64,000 bases of DNA, taken from the NCBI RefSeq assembly GCF_018812025.1, contig NC_063058.1, positions 20,018,297 through 20,082,296 on the forward strand. Direction: 5' to 3'. The notes under the pieces are model-generated. The model saw nothing but the letters and a program-made list of their open reading frames with translations. It made no database searches and was not told where the DNA came from. Made by a program: the position numbers and the translations under genes. Source of the DNA: Megalobrama amblycephala. Its lineage: Eukaryota; Chordata; Actinopteri; Cypriniformes; Xenocyprididae. Every line of letters starts with the position of its first letter. The stretch's first letter is position 1. Below, piece after piece: positions 48,600 through 60,300 of the stretch.

Positions 48600-49045
48600 C
48601 CATAGGTGCATTACCAAAACCTTCTGCTCCAGAACAGAGTTTAGATTCTATTCATCAGCCCTGTCTCCCTAATAAATTCAAAGAAAGCTTTACTGTTTAT
48701 CTCACTTGACCATTTTATTAAAGCTTTAATATTTAATTCCTGAGGTCTGTTTTTCCTCATTTCTTCTATCATATTGTTCCTTTCCTGCTCATATTTAGTA
48801 CATTCAGTAATTGCATGAGATATAGTCTCCTTAACCTGCCATTGTTCACAAAATCCATTTGGATGTTTTCCTATTGTTTTGGGAGTGCTGTTTAAATTGG
48901 AATACCCTAAACTTATTCTACTGTAAATACATTTTTTTCTTGATTTACCTACATATCTTATTTTTTAATTTACTTTATTAATTAAGCTGTAAACCCCTTT
49001 CCCCACTTTTCCACTTTATTGCTTTTAGTATATTAGTACTGTATC
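48600..49045 (-). pseudogene. LINE C-terminal fragment (copy 2)
   Basis: Duplicate of 32570-32960 behind the stop codon of Mx copy C, with the same minus-strand frame (ISHAITEC core). It predates the segmental duplication. Confidence 0.6.
48671..48676 (+). terminator. Possible poly(A) signal of Mx copy C
   Basis: AATAAA 162 bp after the stop codon. The equivalent behind copy B is at 32628-32633. It falls inside the LINE relic, so its use is uncertain. Confidence 0.4.
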
Positions 49046-49394
49046 CACATTATTCTATTGCTTAATTTCAGATTAATAGCTTCTCCTCATGCATTGTGGT
49101 CATGTGTTTCCTTTGTTTGATGTGTTAGGTTTTCATTGGTTGATTTTGTCATATGTTAATCAGTTCTGTTTTGTCATTGGTTCATTGTCTTTATCATGCT
49201 CAGGTGTATCTTGTTTGTCATAGTCCATGTGTATATATAACCCTTTTGTTTCCATAGTCCTTTTGTTAGCTTTGCTTTTTTTTCATGTAACCATGTATGT
49301 CAAGTTCAAGTCATAGTCAAGCACTCTTGTTAATGGCACTGTTTAGTTCTGTTTGTTTTGTATTTGGTTTGTGTTTTGTTTATTAAACTGCACT

Positions 49395-50885
49395 GTAAAC
49401 CCTAATAAGTTGCTTCTACTCAAATTATTTGAGGAAACACATCCCTGTAGTTTAACTGAGTACCTAAAAATACTTGTTTTATCTTCAAAACTTGTTTTAA
49501 GTTGACCTAATGTGGTCTTCCCATTGAATAAATTATTTTTTATATTTTTGTGTTTGTTTTTAAGACCCTTTTTAGGACCTTTTTAAGACCTTTTGTAGGA
49601 CATTTAAATTACTTAACTAAAGTGTAAAATGATAGAACCCAAGGACTGAATTGCTAAGGAGAAGTAACACCCCAGCTGACAGGTTGTAACAAGTGGTTAC
49701 ATCAGGACCTGAGGTTGGATTGATGATGTAAATGGTATGCTTCCTTTATTTTATGATCTGCCTTCTAATAAGTGTGGCACATGGCTTGGGGGTAGAGACG
49801 TTCAATTCCTTCCCCATAAAAATGGGGTGTTTAAGTAAGGAAACACCTGGAGTATGTAACCAGGTTACTTGTTTTTTGACTGACTCTAATCTTTGTTGCT
49901 CTATTACTATCTTTAACAGCATCCATGAGACTGGGAGATCAAGTAACCTTGCTTTCCCTTTCTGATACTGCAGAATCTCTCTGCTTTCTGTCACTATGGC
50001 TGGTGCTGCCTCATTAGTCTTTAAGTAGGATGGCTCCCTGGTGGACAGTAGCATTGTTGAAGTACACAAATCAAGTACTTAAGTAAAAGTACATACCCTA
50101 AAGTATTACTATCACCATGGAAACTGTCTAGCCACACCCTAACAACCATTTAAAGCACCCTTGCAACTGATACCATAGACTGCCATTATAAAAGGCCCAG
50201 ATGGATATCTTTGCAACACAGTGTCATAGAGGCATGGGGGTGTGCTCATTTTACTCAGGCAACAGTCTCTCAGGATCATTGTGAAGCTATCAAGCCACGC
50301 CTTAACAACCACTGTCGAGCACCATAGCAACCGAAACCCAAAGAGGGATATCTTGGGGGACATGTTTATATCATCCATACTGACAAGCAGCCTTTGGAGT
50401 ATCATCATTGGCAACTGCCAAGCCATTCCCTAGCATCCAAACAGAGTACCCTAGCAATCATTTAGCAAGACCCATATCTCTGCATCAGAACATCATAGAG
50501 ACAAGGGGGTTGGCTCCTTTGACTCATGCTAGCAAACAGGACTTCCAACATGTTGTAAAATCTTCACTGTTGAGATGGTGATATGGACAATATGGTGATA
50601 TCAAGCCTTACAGTTCACCTTTTTACAGGAGATTTAGTTCAGAAGCAACTGACAGCTGTGACCTAAAGATGAGTTATTTACAAAAATCAATCTTAAAATT
50701 CGTCATTTGTAACTTACTTTTCGCGCCATCAGTCGCACACATTCTTGTCTCATTTTGAGCCAGTCTTGTAAATTGAGTTAACATAGTATGGACCAACCAT
50801 TTTTGAGATTTCAATATTTCAATCTTTTCCTATTCGAGTGGATAAGATCTTGCATAACTGGCATTAGTTGTCCGGGGGCAGTTCC
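49395..50885. other. Duplicated intergenic DNA, no gene
   Basis: Copy 2 counterpart of 33361-35380. Short open frames on both strands (for example 49746-50069 minus) lack recognisable domains and differ between copies by indels. Confidence 0.5.
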
Positions 50886-50889
50886 AATT

Positions 50890-51190
50890 TAATCTCAGAG
50901 TGAAATGACTCATACAAAGGCACAACAACATACAGTACACCCAAATGTAGGCTATTTAGTATGCAAATTCATGTTCCTTCTGTTTCATGCTTTTGCATTA
51001 TTATCATGGGTATGTCACACTATAACCGAGTCTGATACACAGATTTCAACTCTTCTTGATTTCTGTTCAGTATCACCACAAACTGTGTTTTGGTGAAATC
51101 TATATTGTAAATTACAAAAGGCATCCAAAAAAAGATATTATCTATTATCAGAACTATGTTTTCATTTTTACTCAGAACTATGTTTTCATT
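50890..51190 (+). promoter_or_regulatory. Orphan Mx leader/promoter copy (copy 2)
   Basis: Same arrangement as 35383-35660: TGACTCA (about 50906), ATGCAAAT (50961-50968), CACTATAACCGAGTCTGA and ATCACCACAAACTGTG. No exon 1 follows before the homology ends. Confidence 0.6.
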
Positions 51191-51579
51191 TTTCTTGGCT
51201 TGTTTTGAGTCAGACTTGTAAATTCAATTAACTAGAGACTCGTTCTGAAGGGATCATTGAATCAGTGAGTTGTTGACTCAAGAACAGCTACAGTCGGATC
51301 AGTCCAATTCACAAATTAATCATTCAATGCGTTTTGTGAACCGGTTAAACAGGTTAATTGAAAAGAATCAATTTGTTCACGAATCGGACACTGATATTTC
51401 ATCTCGGAGCATATGTCTTAGGATGCGCCCTGAATAACTGATATATCTAACTCTGGCTGAGTAAGTCGGTAGAGTCAATTTATGTTATGTCCATTTTGGT
51501 TGTGCATAGGCTGGCATCCCCTCAGCATGGCAGAGTGGGTATTTATTCCCCATAGTATTGATCCAAGGTGCAGTGTTGA

Positions 51580-51800
51580 GTTCTACTTTGAAAGGGAACG
51601 TCTCAGGTTACGACTGTAACCAAGGTTCCCTGAGAAGAGGAACGAGACACTGTGTCTCGTTGCCATGCCTCAAACTTGCCTGCACTTCTCCTTCAGACAA
51701 AGAAGTTGAAGACGTGCATTGCATCTCCATGGTATTGATCCAAGACACAGTGTCTCCTTCCCCTTCTCAGGGAACCATTGTCAGGATCCTTCTCTGACAG
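51580..51800. repeat. DIRS-type terminal repeat remnant (copy 2)
   Basis: Counterpart of 36640-36865, with GAAAGGGAACGTCTCAGG and AAGGTTCCCTGAGAAGAGG. Confidence 0.45.
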
Positions 51801-52379
51801 TCTTGTCTGTTTTGTCTTTGTTTAATGTTTCCTTGTTTGTCTTGTGCCTGAACACATTGCTTTGTCTTCGTTTGTGTTTGCCATGTGCTCCTCTTGTCCT
51901 GCCTCCTTGTTTCTCATTACTACGCCCCCTTGTTTAATCCTTGTCTATCCTTGTTGGCCTGATTGTCTTCACCTGTTTCTCATTTGCTCTGCTCCCTTTA
52001 TATTGTGCTCCTTTCCCTCATGTCTTTGCTGGTTTGATGCGTTCATTGTGTGTGTATGTGCATTTCTAGCAGGTCTTGTCAGTCAGTGCTAGGTTTAGTT
52101 TTGCTTGTTTGATTATTTGCTTTTGATCATGTTAGTTTTATTGTTCCTGTGTTCTTGCTCTAGTAGTTTCAGTCTTTTGCTCCAGTTCTCCCAAACCTTA
52201 TTTTGGATTCTTTTTAGATTTTGATTTTGTTGCTATCTAGTTTTTTTCTTATTTTCTCTAGTTCCCTGTAATGCTGGATACACACCACAAGATTTTGGGC
52301 TGATTTCTCCCCTTCTAACAATCCTAGGGTAATGTCCCAATTATCTTGATGGTTCTACAGATTACAGTTCTTAAGAGCA

Positions 52380-52520
52380 GTGGTGGAGTGGTGGTACTTA
52401 AGTACATTTTTCAAGTATTTGTACTTTACTTGAGTATTTTTATTTTGAGAAACTTTTACTTCTACTTCTTCATTACATTCCAAAGCATAAGATCGTACTT
52501 TTTACTCCACTACATTTCAT
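52380..52520. repeat. Interspersed repeat (TACTTAAGTAC family)
   Basis: GGTGGTACTTAAGTACA, then alternating TACTTT/AAGTA words and TACTCCACTACATTTC. It resembles a common fish DNA transposon end, also seen as short remnants at 34595 and 50060. It breaks the homology of the segmental duplication. Confidence 0.45.
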
Positions 52521-52524
52521 AAAA

Positions 52525-52750
52525 CATATCGTTATCCTTATTTTAAAATGAAGAAAGCGTTACATGCTCAGAGACACAAAAGCGGTGTCCGATTCGTGCA
52601 CAATCTGATTCTTTTCAATCATACTGTTAAATCGGTTCATATCGTTACTCCTTATTTTAAAATGAAGAAAGCGTTACATGCTCAGAGACGCAAAAGCGGT
52701 GTCTGATTCGTGCACAATCTGATTCTTTTCAATCATACTGTTAAATCGGT
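52525..52750. repeat. Direct tandem duplication, 113 bp x 2
   Basis: Two adjacent units start CATATCGTTA (52525 and 52638) and share AAAATGAAGAAAGCGTTACA and GCACAATCTGATTCTTTTC with only a few differences. Confidence 0.9.
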
Positions 52751-54328
52751 TCACAAATCACTTCAACAATTCATTCGCGAATTGGACTGATTGTATTGCA
52801 GCTATTCTCGAGTCAACAAATCACTGATTCAATGATCCACTCAGAGCGACTCTCCAGTGAACTGAATTTACAAATCTGAAAATTAGCCAAGAACTGGGGA
52901 TCCTCAAGTGCGCGCACAACTGTTGGTGAAAAGTAAGTCAGCCTACTAATGTTGAATTTTAGGATGAATTATTGTAACTAAAAATCACATTTAGGTCACA
53001 ACTGTCAGTTGTCTTTGAACTAAATCTGCCGTAAAGGGCGATCTGTTTAAGCCCACTGAAATGATTTAATGCGACACGTCCACATCAATGTGTCTACAGA
53101 TCAGAGCATTTCCTGTGAAATTCGATTCACTTCACTAAAATAGATACAGTGGTGAGGTTTTTCAGTGCTGTGAATTTTGCTGAACATTAGTCACATACTG
53201 CATTAATCTTTCTCTTTGTCAATTTAATGTATCATGTTAGCAATAAAGGTCAATAATACAACAATAACTAACAACAACAACAAAAGGAATTTCTCCAAAA
53301 GAAAAGTTCAGAACTGTTTTTAAACTGCTAATACATTACGCACGACAGCACGACATTCCATTACATTCTTAATAATTAAACTTGAAATGTGGGTCAGAAC
53401 GTCAGAACTGTTTGTCTACCTTGTTTATTACATTGTTAGAATCATTTTCTTTTTTAAACAGCAGCATTCAAAGTCCATCAGCTTTTAAAACAGAGTGCAT
53501 TCATGTGTGGTTACTCCCTGAATTGTTTTTTGGTTTTAGATCATATTTCTGGATTAATACGGCTTGGTAGTCGGTGTTACCGGTGTTCCGTTGCAACACC
53601 GGTTTCGCGCGAGCGCCAGTATCGAGTTCTCTAACGAACCATAACACACACAAATTATGCCAAAATGTCCGTTTGTGCAGTGTTTTTCAGTAAGAGTAAC
53701 CCACCATTCAAGCAATTGCCGTTAAATTGAAAGTAAAACATCGGCCTTTCCGTAACAAAACATCGAAAGCTCAGCTGATCAGCAGTACAGGGCGGGTTTT
53801 TATCTTTCATGTCAAAAACATTCCTCGTCACTGAGAGCGCAGTTAGCAACGACAGACGCCAAGGGAGCGCAAGCGCTCTGGAAACAAGGGAACACTTTCT
53901 CACCGTCACACCCTCTGAAAATAAACACACAACATCCAATGATCAAAAAACGGCAATATACTCATGATGCAATTAGTCAGACATAGCAAAAGTGTTATTT
54001 TAATCATTTACTATGACACTTTTTGTGCAAAGGTAATGTTTCATGGAGGTTAAAGGTTCTTTATGGAACCTTTATAAAAAATTTTTTTTTTTTTTTTTTA
54101 AGTGTTGTAATCTCTCTGTCACATGTTCCACTTGTGTGCCTGCATTTGTATTTTTATCATAGGTGTGTTTCACTGTAAATTCAGTCTAAAATACAGAAAA
54201 TACAGAACTCTTTGATTTCTCCTCAGCATCACCACAAACACTACATTTGGTTGAAACTTAAACTATACAATTTATAAGAGGCGTCTTCTTTTCTAAGGAC
54301 TTTAATTTTTTCCTTGTTTATCCAGAAA
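52751..54328. other. Upstream region of Mx copy D, no other gene
   Basis: No credible coding frame. The minus-strand frame at 53939-53655 has no recognised domain. A T-rich tract lies at about 54079-54100. The last 130 bp share CAGCATCACCACAAACACT with the copy C leader and are probably the 5' untranslated region. I found no canonical interferon-response element in 54000-54328. Confidence 0.45.
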
Positions 54329-57300
54329 ATGTCTAGTTCACGCATATTTTCTTTATTCTCATCTCCAGATCGAAGTGCTGATGATGATAAAGATAGTGAC
54401 AGTTCTCAAAATGAAAGGTTAGTATATTTTATTTTGCTTATTATTAAATAAGCTGAATTATTAGTAAATTGGGTTTTTTAGAAATAATTTTATATGCTTT
54501 TATACACCTAATGTCTTGTTATCTAGATGTACATTTATATACAATGCAAGTTTATAAGGGTAGGGTTATAACGAAGTTATAAGTTTATCATAAAGGAGAG
54601 GTCCATTTATGTACTTTTATTTTACACTGACTTTAAATCAAAATAAATATTATTAATAATAATGACAATTATGATAACTTTATGTTGTAATTATACATTT
54701 GTCCATGCCAGGTTTGTGGTTTAACTGATGGTATATTAACACAATAAATACTAAATTGTTTTTTCATGCTTATGTTCATAATCATTCAAATTAAAAAGTT
54801 CCAAACAATGATGAAGAGATTAGTAATGTATAAACAATAATAAAAACGTTGTACAATATTTTATGTATTTATTATTTTTAGTACTGAAATTCTCTTGTCC
54901 AAGCAGCATTTTGCAATCAGATATTACAAATGGCATAGTGCCCTCAGACGACCACAATGATTAGATTATTTCCAATATAACAATTCCTTACCTACGGTTT
55001 GTGATTTTTGGATATTTTTGAAGAAGAAAACATGTAGCATTAAACCGAATTAATGCCCAAAACCTAAATAATAGTTTAAGATTTTTTATATACAAGTGTA
55101 TATTTTATCTTTACAGTGAGGAAATGAAGGGAGAGGTTCACAGTTATTTAGAGGAGAGCATTCGTCCTTACATTGATCTGATCGACACTCTGCGGTCAGT
55201 TGGCATTCAGAAGGACTTGGCATTACCAACTATTGCAGTGATCGGAGACCAGAGTTCTGGAAAAAGCTCTGTGTTGGAAGCGCTTTCTGGAGTTGCATTA
55301 CCAAGAGGAAGCGGTGAGGACTCTGGTTTTTACTCTTCTTTGCGATTGGATATTCATATACACTACCCATTTGTACCTCTATTGTACTTCCCGCCTGAAA
55401 TGTTGACACAAGGTATGGAACCATAAATTCAAGTTGGTTATGCCAAAGTCTGATTATAAAGGCCCGTTGACACCATGAACCATAACTATAAAGATAACTA
55501 AAATTATAACTATATTAGCGTCCGCACCAGTGGACGATATTGTTTAATTTATTCTAAGCTTGCTGCAGTAATGTCTCTGCCACTTTAAATGCTCAAGCTC
55601 TTAAAGCAGGATGGATTCTGATTGGCTGTCAATGTTTTTATAGTTTGTCAGCTAGAAAAAAAATCCATTCTGAATTGATTACAATGATATATATTCTCTG
55701 TGCCATAATCGTTGTGATAGTTGATAATAGTTGTGTTAGTTGATAGATGATAGCTGTGGTTTGGACTTTGCAATTCATTTACATACAACATTTTTTGGAG
55801 CAGTATCTTTATCTTTATCGTCCATGGTGTGAATGGGCCTTAAAGGAACACTCCACTTTTTTTGAAAATAGGCTCATTTTCCAACTCCCCTAGAGTTAAA
55901 CAGTTGAGTTTTACTGTTTTTGAATCTATTCAGCCGATCTCCGGGTCTGGCGGTACCACTTTTAGCATAGCTTAGCATAGTTCATTGAATCTGATTAGAC
56001 CGTTAGCATCTCTCTCAAAAATGACCAAAGAGTTTCAATATTTTTCTTATTTAAAACTTGACTCTTCTGTAGTTACATCGTGTACTAAGACCGACGAAAA
56101 ATTAAAAACTATACTCTCATTCAGGCGTAATAATCAAGGAACTTTGCTGCCGTACCATGGGTGCAGCAGGCACAATGATATTACGCAGTGCCTGTGACCT
56201 CCTGCTTGCACAGGGAGCGTGCCTTGCAACCATAGAGGCATTTATGAGAGACGCTGCGTAATATCATTGCGCCTGCTGCACCCATGGTACGGCAGCAAAG
56301 TTCCTTGATTATTACGCCGGAATGAGAGTATAGTTCCTAGCCATATCGGCCTAGAAAAACTTTTCGTTTTCTGTCGGTCTTAGTACATGATGTAACTACA
56401 GAAGTTTTAAATAGGAAAAATATTGAAACTCTTTGGTCATTTTTTTGAGCGAGATGCTAACTGTCTAATCAGATTCAATAAATTATGCTAAGCTATGCTA
56501 AAAGTGGTACGGTCAGACCCGGAGATCAGCTGAATGGATTCGAAAACAGTACAACTCAACTGTTTAACTCTATAGGAGTTGGAAAATGAGCCTATTTTTT
56601 AAAAAAAGTGGAGTGTTCCTTTAATAATTAAAGAATGATTACTTTTGTCAGCACATGCACTGTTTTTTTTGTATATATTATAATCTTGTCACATAATATT
56701 CCAATGTCAGTTTACTTGGTTGTTAACTGAACTGTGTTTGCTGTAGGAATTGTCACCAGATGTCCACTAGAGCTGAGGCTGAAGAAGGTAACAGGTGGAG
56801 TCAAGTGGAAGGCTGTTCTATCCTACCGTAAGAGGAGAATTGAATTTGTGGATTCTTCACTTGTTGCAGGTTCATAAACTGCTTGCATTCTCTGTGTTCT
56901 TAACTTGATGTTTTTTGTTTGTTTTTTGCAACTGGCTTAAAATGATCAATCTTACAACTGGATTTAAATTATGAAATTTTGCAGGTCCTATTAAAGCCAG
57001 CAAACTGGCAAGTGGAAAGGTTGCAAATTTAACTCATGATGAGAAGAAATTTGAATTTGGAGATCCTTCTTTAGTTGAAGAACATGTTGAAGCAGGTTAG
57101 TACATTTTCTTATCAAAGTTACTGGAACATAATATAGAATTCAAATTCTCAAGCTGAAGTCACAATTAGTAAATAAATATAAAAAAATGTTTTGTGTTAA
57201 AAAATTGATGGCTTATAGTCTTGGATGCTGATTCAATCAATTTAATTCATTCCAGTTCACCATATCACTGCACAGAACTCATATGGTGTCTCATTTCAGA

Positions 57301-60300
57301 AAAGTAACCATTATAAACTTAAACCGTTATTCCTAGTCAAATGTAAATTGTTGTAATTTCTTCATGACTGTAGTGGTCAGTGTACTGAAATGAAGCAGCC
57401 TCATTGACATATGTGGCCGACAAATGCGCCCTCTGGAGGATGCAGCCTTCGAAATGAGAGAGCTAGAGAGGATCAGTTTTGTTGCATATATAGCAACATT
57501 CTGTTATATGAAGGGCTATAGGATAAGATAGAATATTATAGAATAAAAGCAAAACAGCGAGCAAAGTCAAAATGGTACAGACAAGTCATTTCAATCAGTG
57601 GCCATCTTTGAAACGTCTCTTGGGCATGCAATGCAGCTTCGATCCCATGGGGAAACATCAAATTCTCCAAAACTACAATTAAATGTCATATTTGAAATCA
57701 GCAATGAAATCTGACAACAACTGTCTTATAAATTTTGTTTCTAAATGCTCGAATCATGACAAAATACTGAATGTGCATTGCACTTTCTCCCATTCATAGT
57801 CAAAGGAGTGCACCGTCTTTCTGTATTTTAAAGTCTTTGATGTCATATATGATTCATTGCACTTGAATTGATTCATATTGTCGTTAGCATGTTGCTAAGC
57901 TAACAGTGAGAAATACCAAAGACTATAGAATAACACAAGACGCGTCAGTCATATTATCACGGATTTTCATGACATTCATGACAGTTTGGTAAGTTTCAAA
58001 TGATTTTTAAACAGCAAGGACAAAACTGGCAGCCCTTCATCAGTGTCCAGATTTACTTACTCGTTTTCATTCACTCCATCAAGTGAACTGTATTAGTGAA
58101 CTAATGTTGGGAATAGTAAATGAGGTGGATATAGGGGGCGATTTCAGATTCAGCCATAATGCTGCATGTTCCAAGACACTTCAGTGGGCCTTTAAAGCTG
58201 TCATGAATTGAGAAATCCACTTTTTCTTTGAGCTTTGATATTTAAGAGGTCATCATACTATAAGAATATCCTGTAAGTTTCAGAACTGAAAACTTCCTTG
58301 ATAGTCCAATAAAAGCTTTTATTGACTTCTTTGGTAAATCAATCACATTTCGGCGCAGGCTTTGTTGTTTTTTACGATATGGACTCGACAATATGTGGCA
58401 ACATGTACTGTAACTGTGTTAATTCCAATGCCTGATCAGTAAATCAAACCAGTGACTAAATGGTCAACTTCACATTGTTTCTCTTAGTAGGATGAAAATA
58501 ATCTGTTATTTAAAATGTGATTAAATTATATATAAAAAGCAATCAAAGAACGCTCCCTTTACAATCGCTGGAGCTGTCAATCAAATATCGCGAGTTTATC
58601 AGTGACTTAGTTCTGGACTTGCGCCAAAACTCCCAGTTTATTCAACAAATCTCTTAGTTACATCGCGTTTGCACTGTAAGTTATGATGAAAGCATTCGTT
58701 AGTGTGCAGAAATTGAGTTGCAATGATGGAATCACTGCTAATAGAACTGAGTTTTATTTATCGACACAAGTCATGTTTAACGTGAGAGTATGTCTGCTAT
58801 AGCCTCTTTACAATGGCTTATTTCGGCAGTCGATTGACAGTATTTTTTTGAACTGGTTGAATCATTCCAACTTCTTTAGAGGAGGGCCATTTGTGTCAAT
58901 GAATGTGCTAAAAAGGAAGCTTCACTCTAAGACGAATCGGTGTCATTATTCACGCTGCTTTAAAGGACATATTTTTTCTTACAACATAGTTAATTTTGCA
59001 GTGTGTGTGTTACAGCCCAGAATGAACTGGCAGGAAAAGGGGTAGGGATATGTGATGAGCTCATCACTTTAGAGGTCATGTCACCAGATGTGTGTGACCT
59101 CACACTGATCGATCTACCTGGAATTGCCCGAGTCCCAATAAAAGGACAACCAGAGGATATTGGAAACCAGGTGAGCAGTATAATTCAACTTTACATGCCA
59201 CACACTCAAAAAAAATGTTTTTTTTTTATGCTGTTCACTTTATTTAAACAACTTATTTTGATTCAACACCATTGTATTAGGTTTCTGGGTCAAATTTAAT
59301 TGCTTCATGTTAAATTTACTTGAAACGATTACTTTTTAACTTGATGTTTTCATATTAAAATAACATGTTTCAATCAAGTAAATTCAACCAGGACTCAAAC
59401 AGGACTTTCAATTTCCATCATGCTTTGCAAATGGGCTGATCTGTGAGAGTAAATGTTGAAATAAAGTGTTATTTTAAGCAGTTTTTAGCAACATGAGAAA
59501 ATGGAGAGACATTTTAAATGTTTACTGTTCTATTATGTTGGTATTTAAAAGTTTCTGTTATGTTAATAGTTTTGGTTACCATTGTGGTGAAGTGTAGAAC
59601 ATGTGCTTGGGTTGAGGACCTGCTAACAACAGTTAAAGTTGTTTCAATAACAATTTTGGGCATGCAATAATTGCAATAAAATCATCTTTTGGCTAACACT
59701 CAACAATGAAAGTCTTTACAGAGTGAAGATTTTGTAAAAGTCATGAATATTGTTCTTGAATGCATTCAATAAATAAACTAATCAATTAAATTTGATTACT
59801 TGTTTTAATTTCTTAAAACAATTTGATATTAATTTTAGGATAATTAAACTTTGGACAAAATAAAGAATGTTAACCTGATTCAACTAAATGGCATTGAGTT
59901 AACCTTATGTAATAAATTTAAGTTAACTGAAATACATAATTTTAATTAAATGCAACATAACCAAGTTACATGGAACCTGTTGACATAAAAAAATTAAGTA
60001 AATCCAATGTACCATTTTTTTGAGTGCATTCTGTAACATAGACATCCAGTTTTAAAACTATGTCTTCATGTCTTGCAGATCAAACGTCTGATTATGAAAT
60101 TTGTTGAGAAGCCAGAGACTATAAACCTGGTAGTGGTGCCTTGTAACACTGACATCGCAACAACAGAAGCATTAAAAATGGCACAAGAAGTAGATCCTGA
60201 GGGCAAAAGAACTGTCGGTAATGAAGCAATGATCCACACAATATCTAATATCTCCCCAAATATATTTGAGGACTTGAGGGCTTCAAATCATCAAATGCAT

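Larger units (their letters stand above)
42300..52365 (+). repeat. Segmental duplication, copy 2 (contains the 3' part of Mx copy C)
   Basis: Collinear with 16340-37417. It lacks the Gypsy, solo-LTR-like, 26889 DIRS and 35825 TTAA insertions, and so shows the pre-insertion state of those sites. Homology ends at GATGGTTCTACAGATTA near 52365, where a different repeat begins. Confidence 0.85.

Noticed and set aside
53655..53939. 94-codon minus-strand frame upstream of copy D
   Set aside because: No recognised domain, no splice context and no counterpart upstream of copy C.
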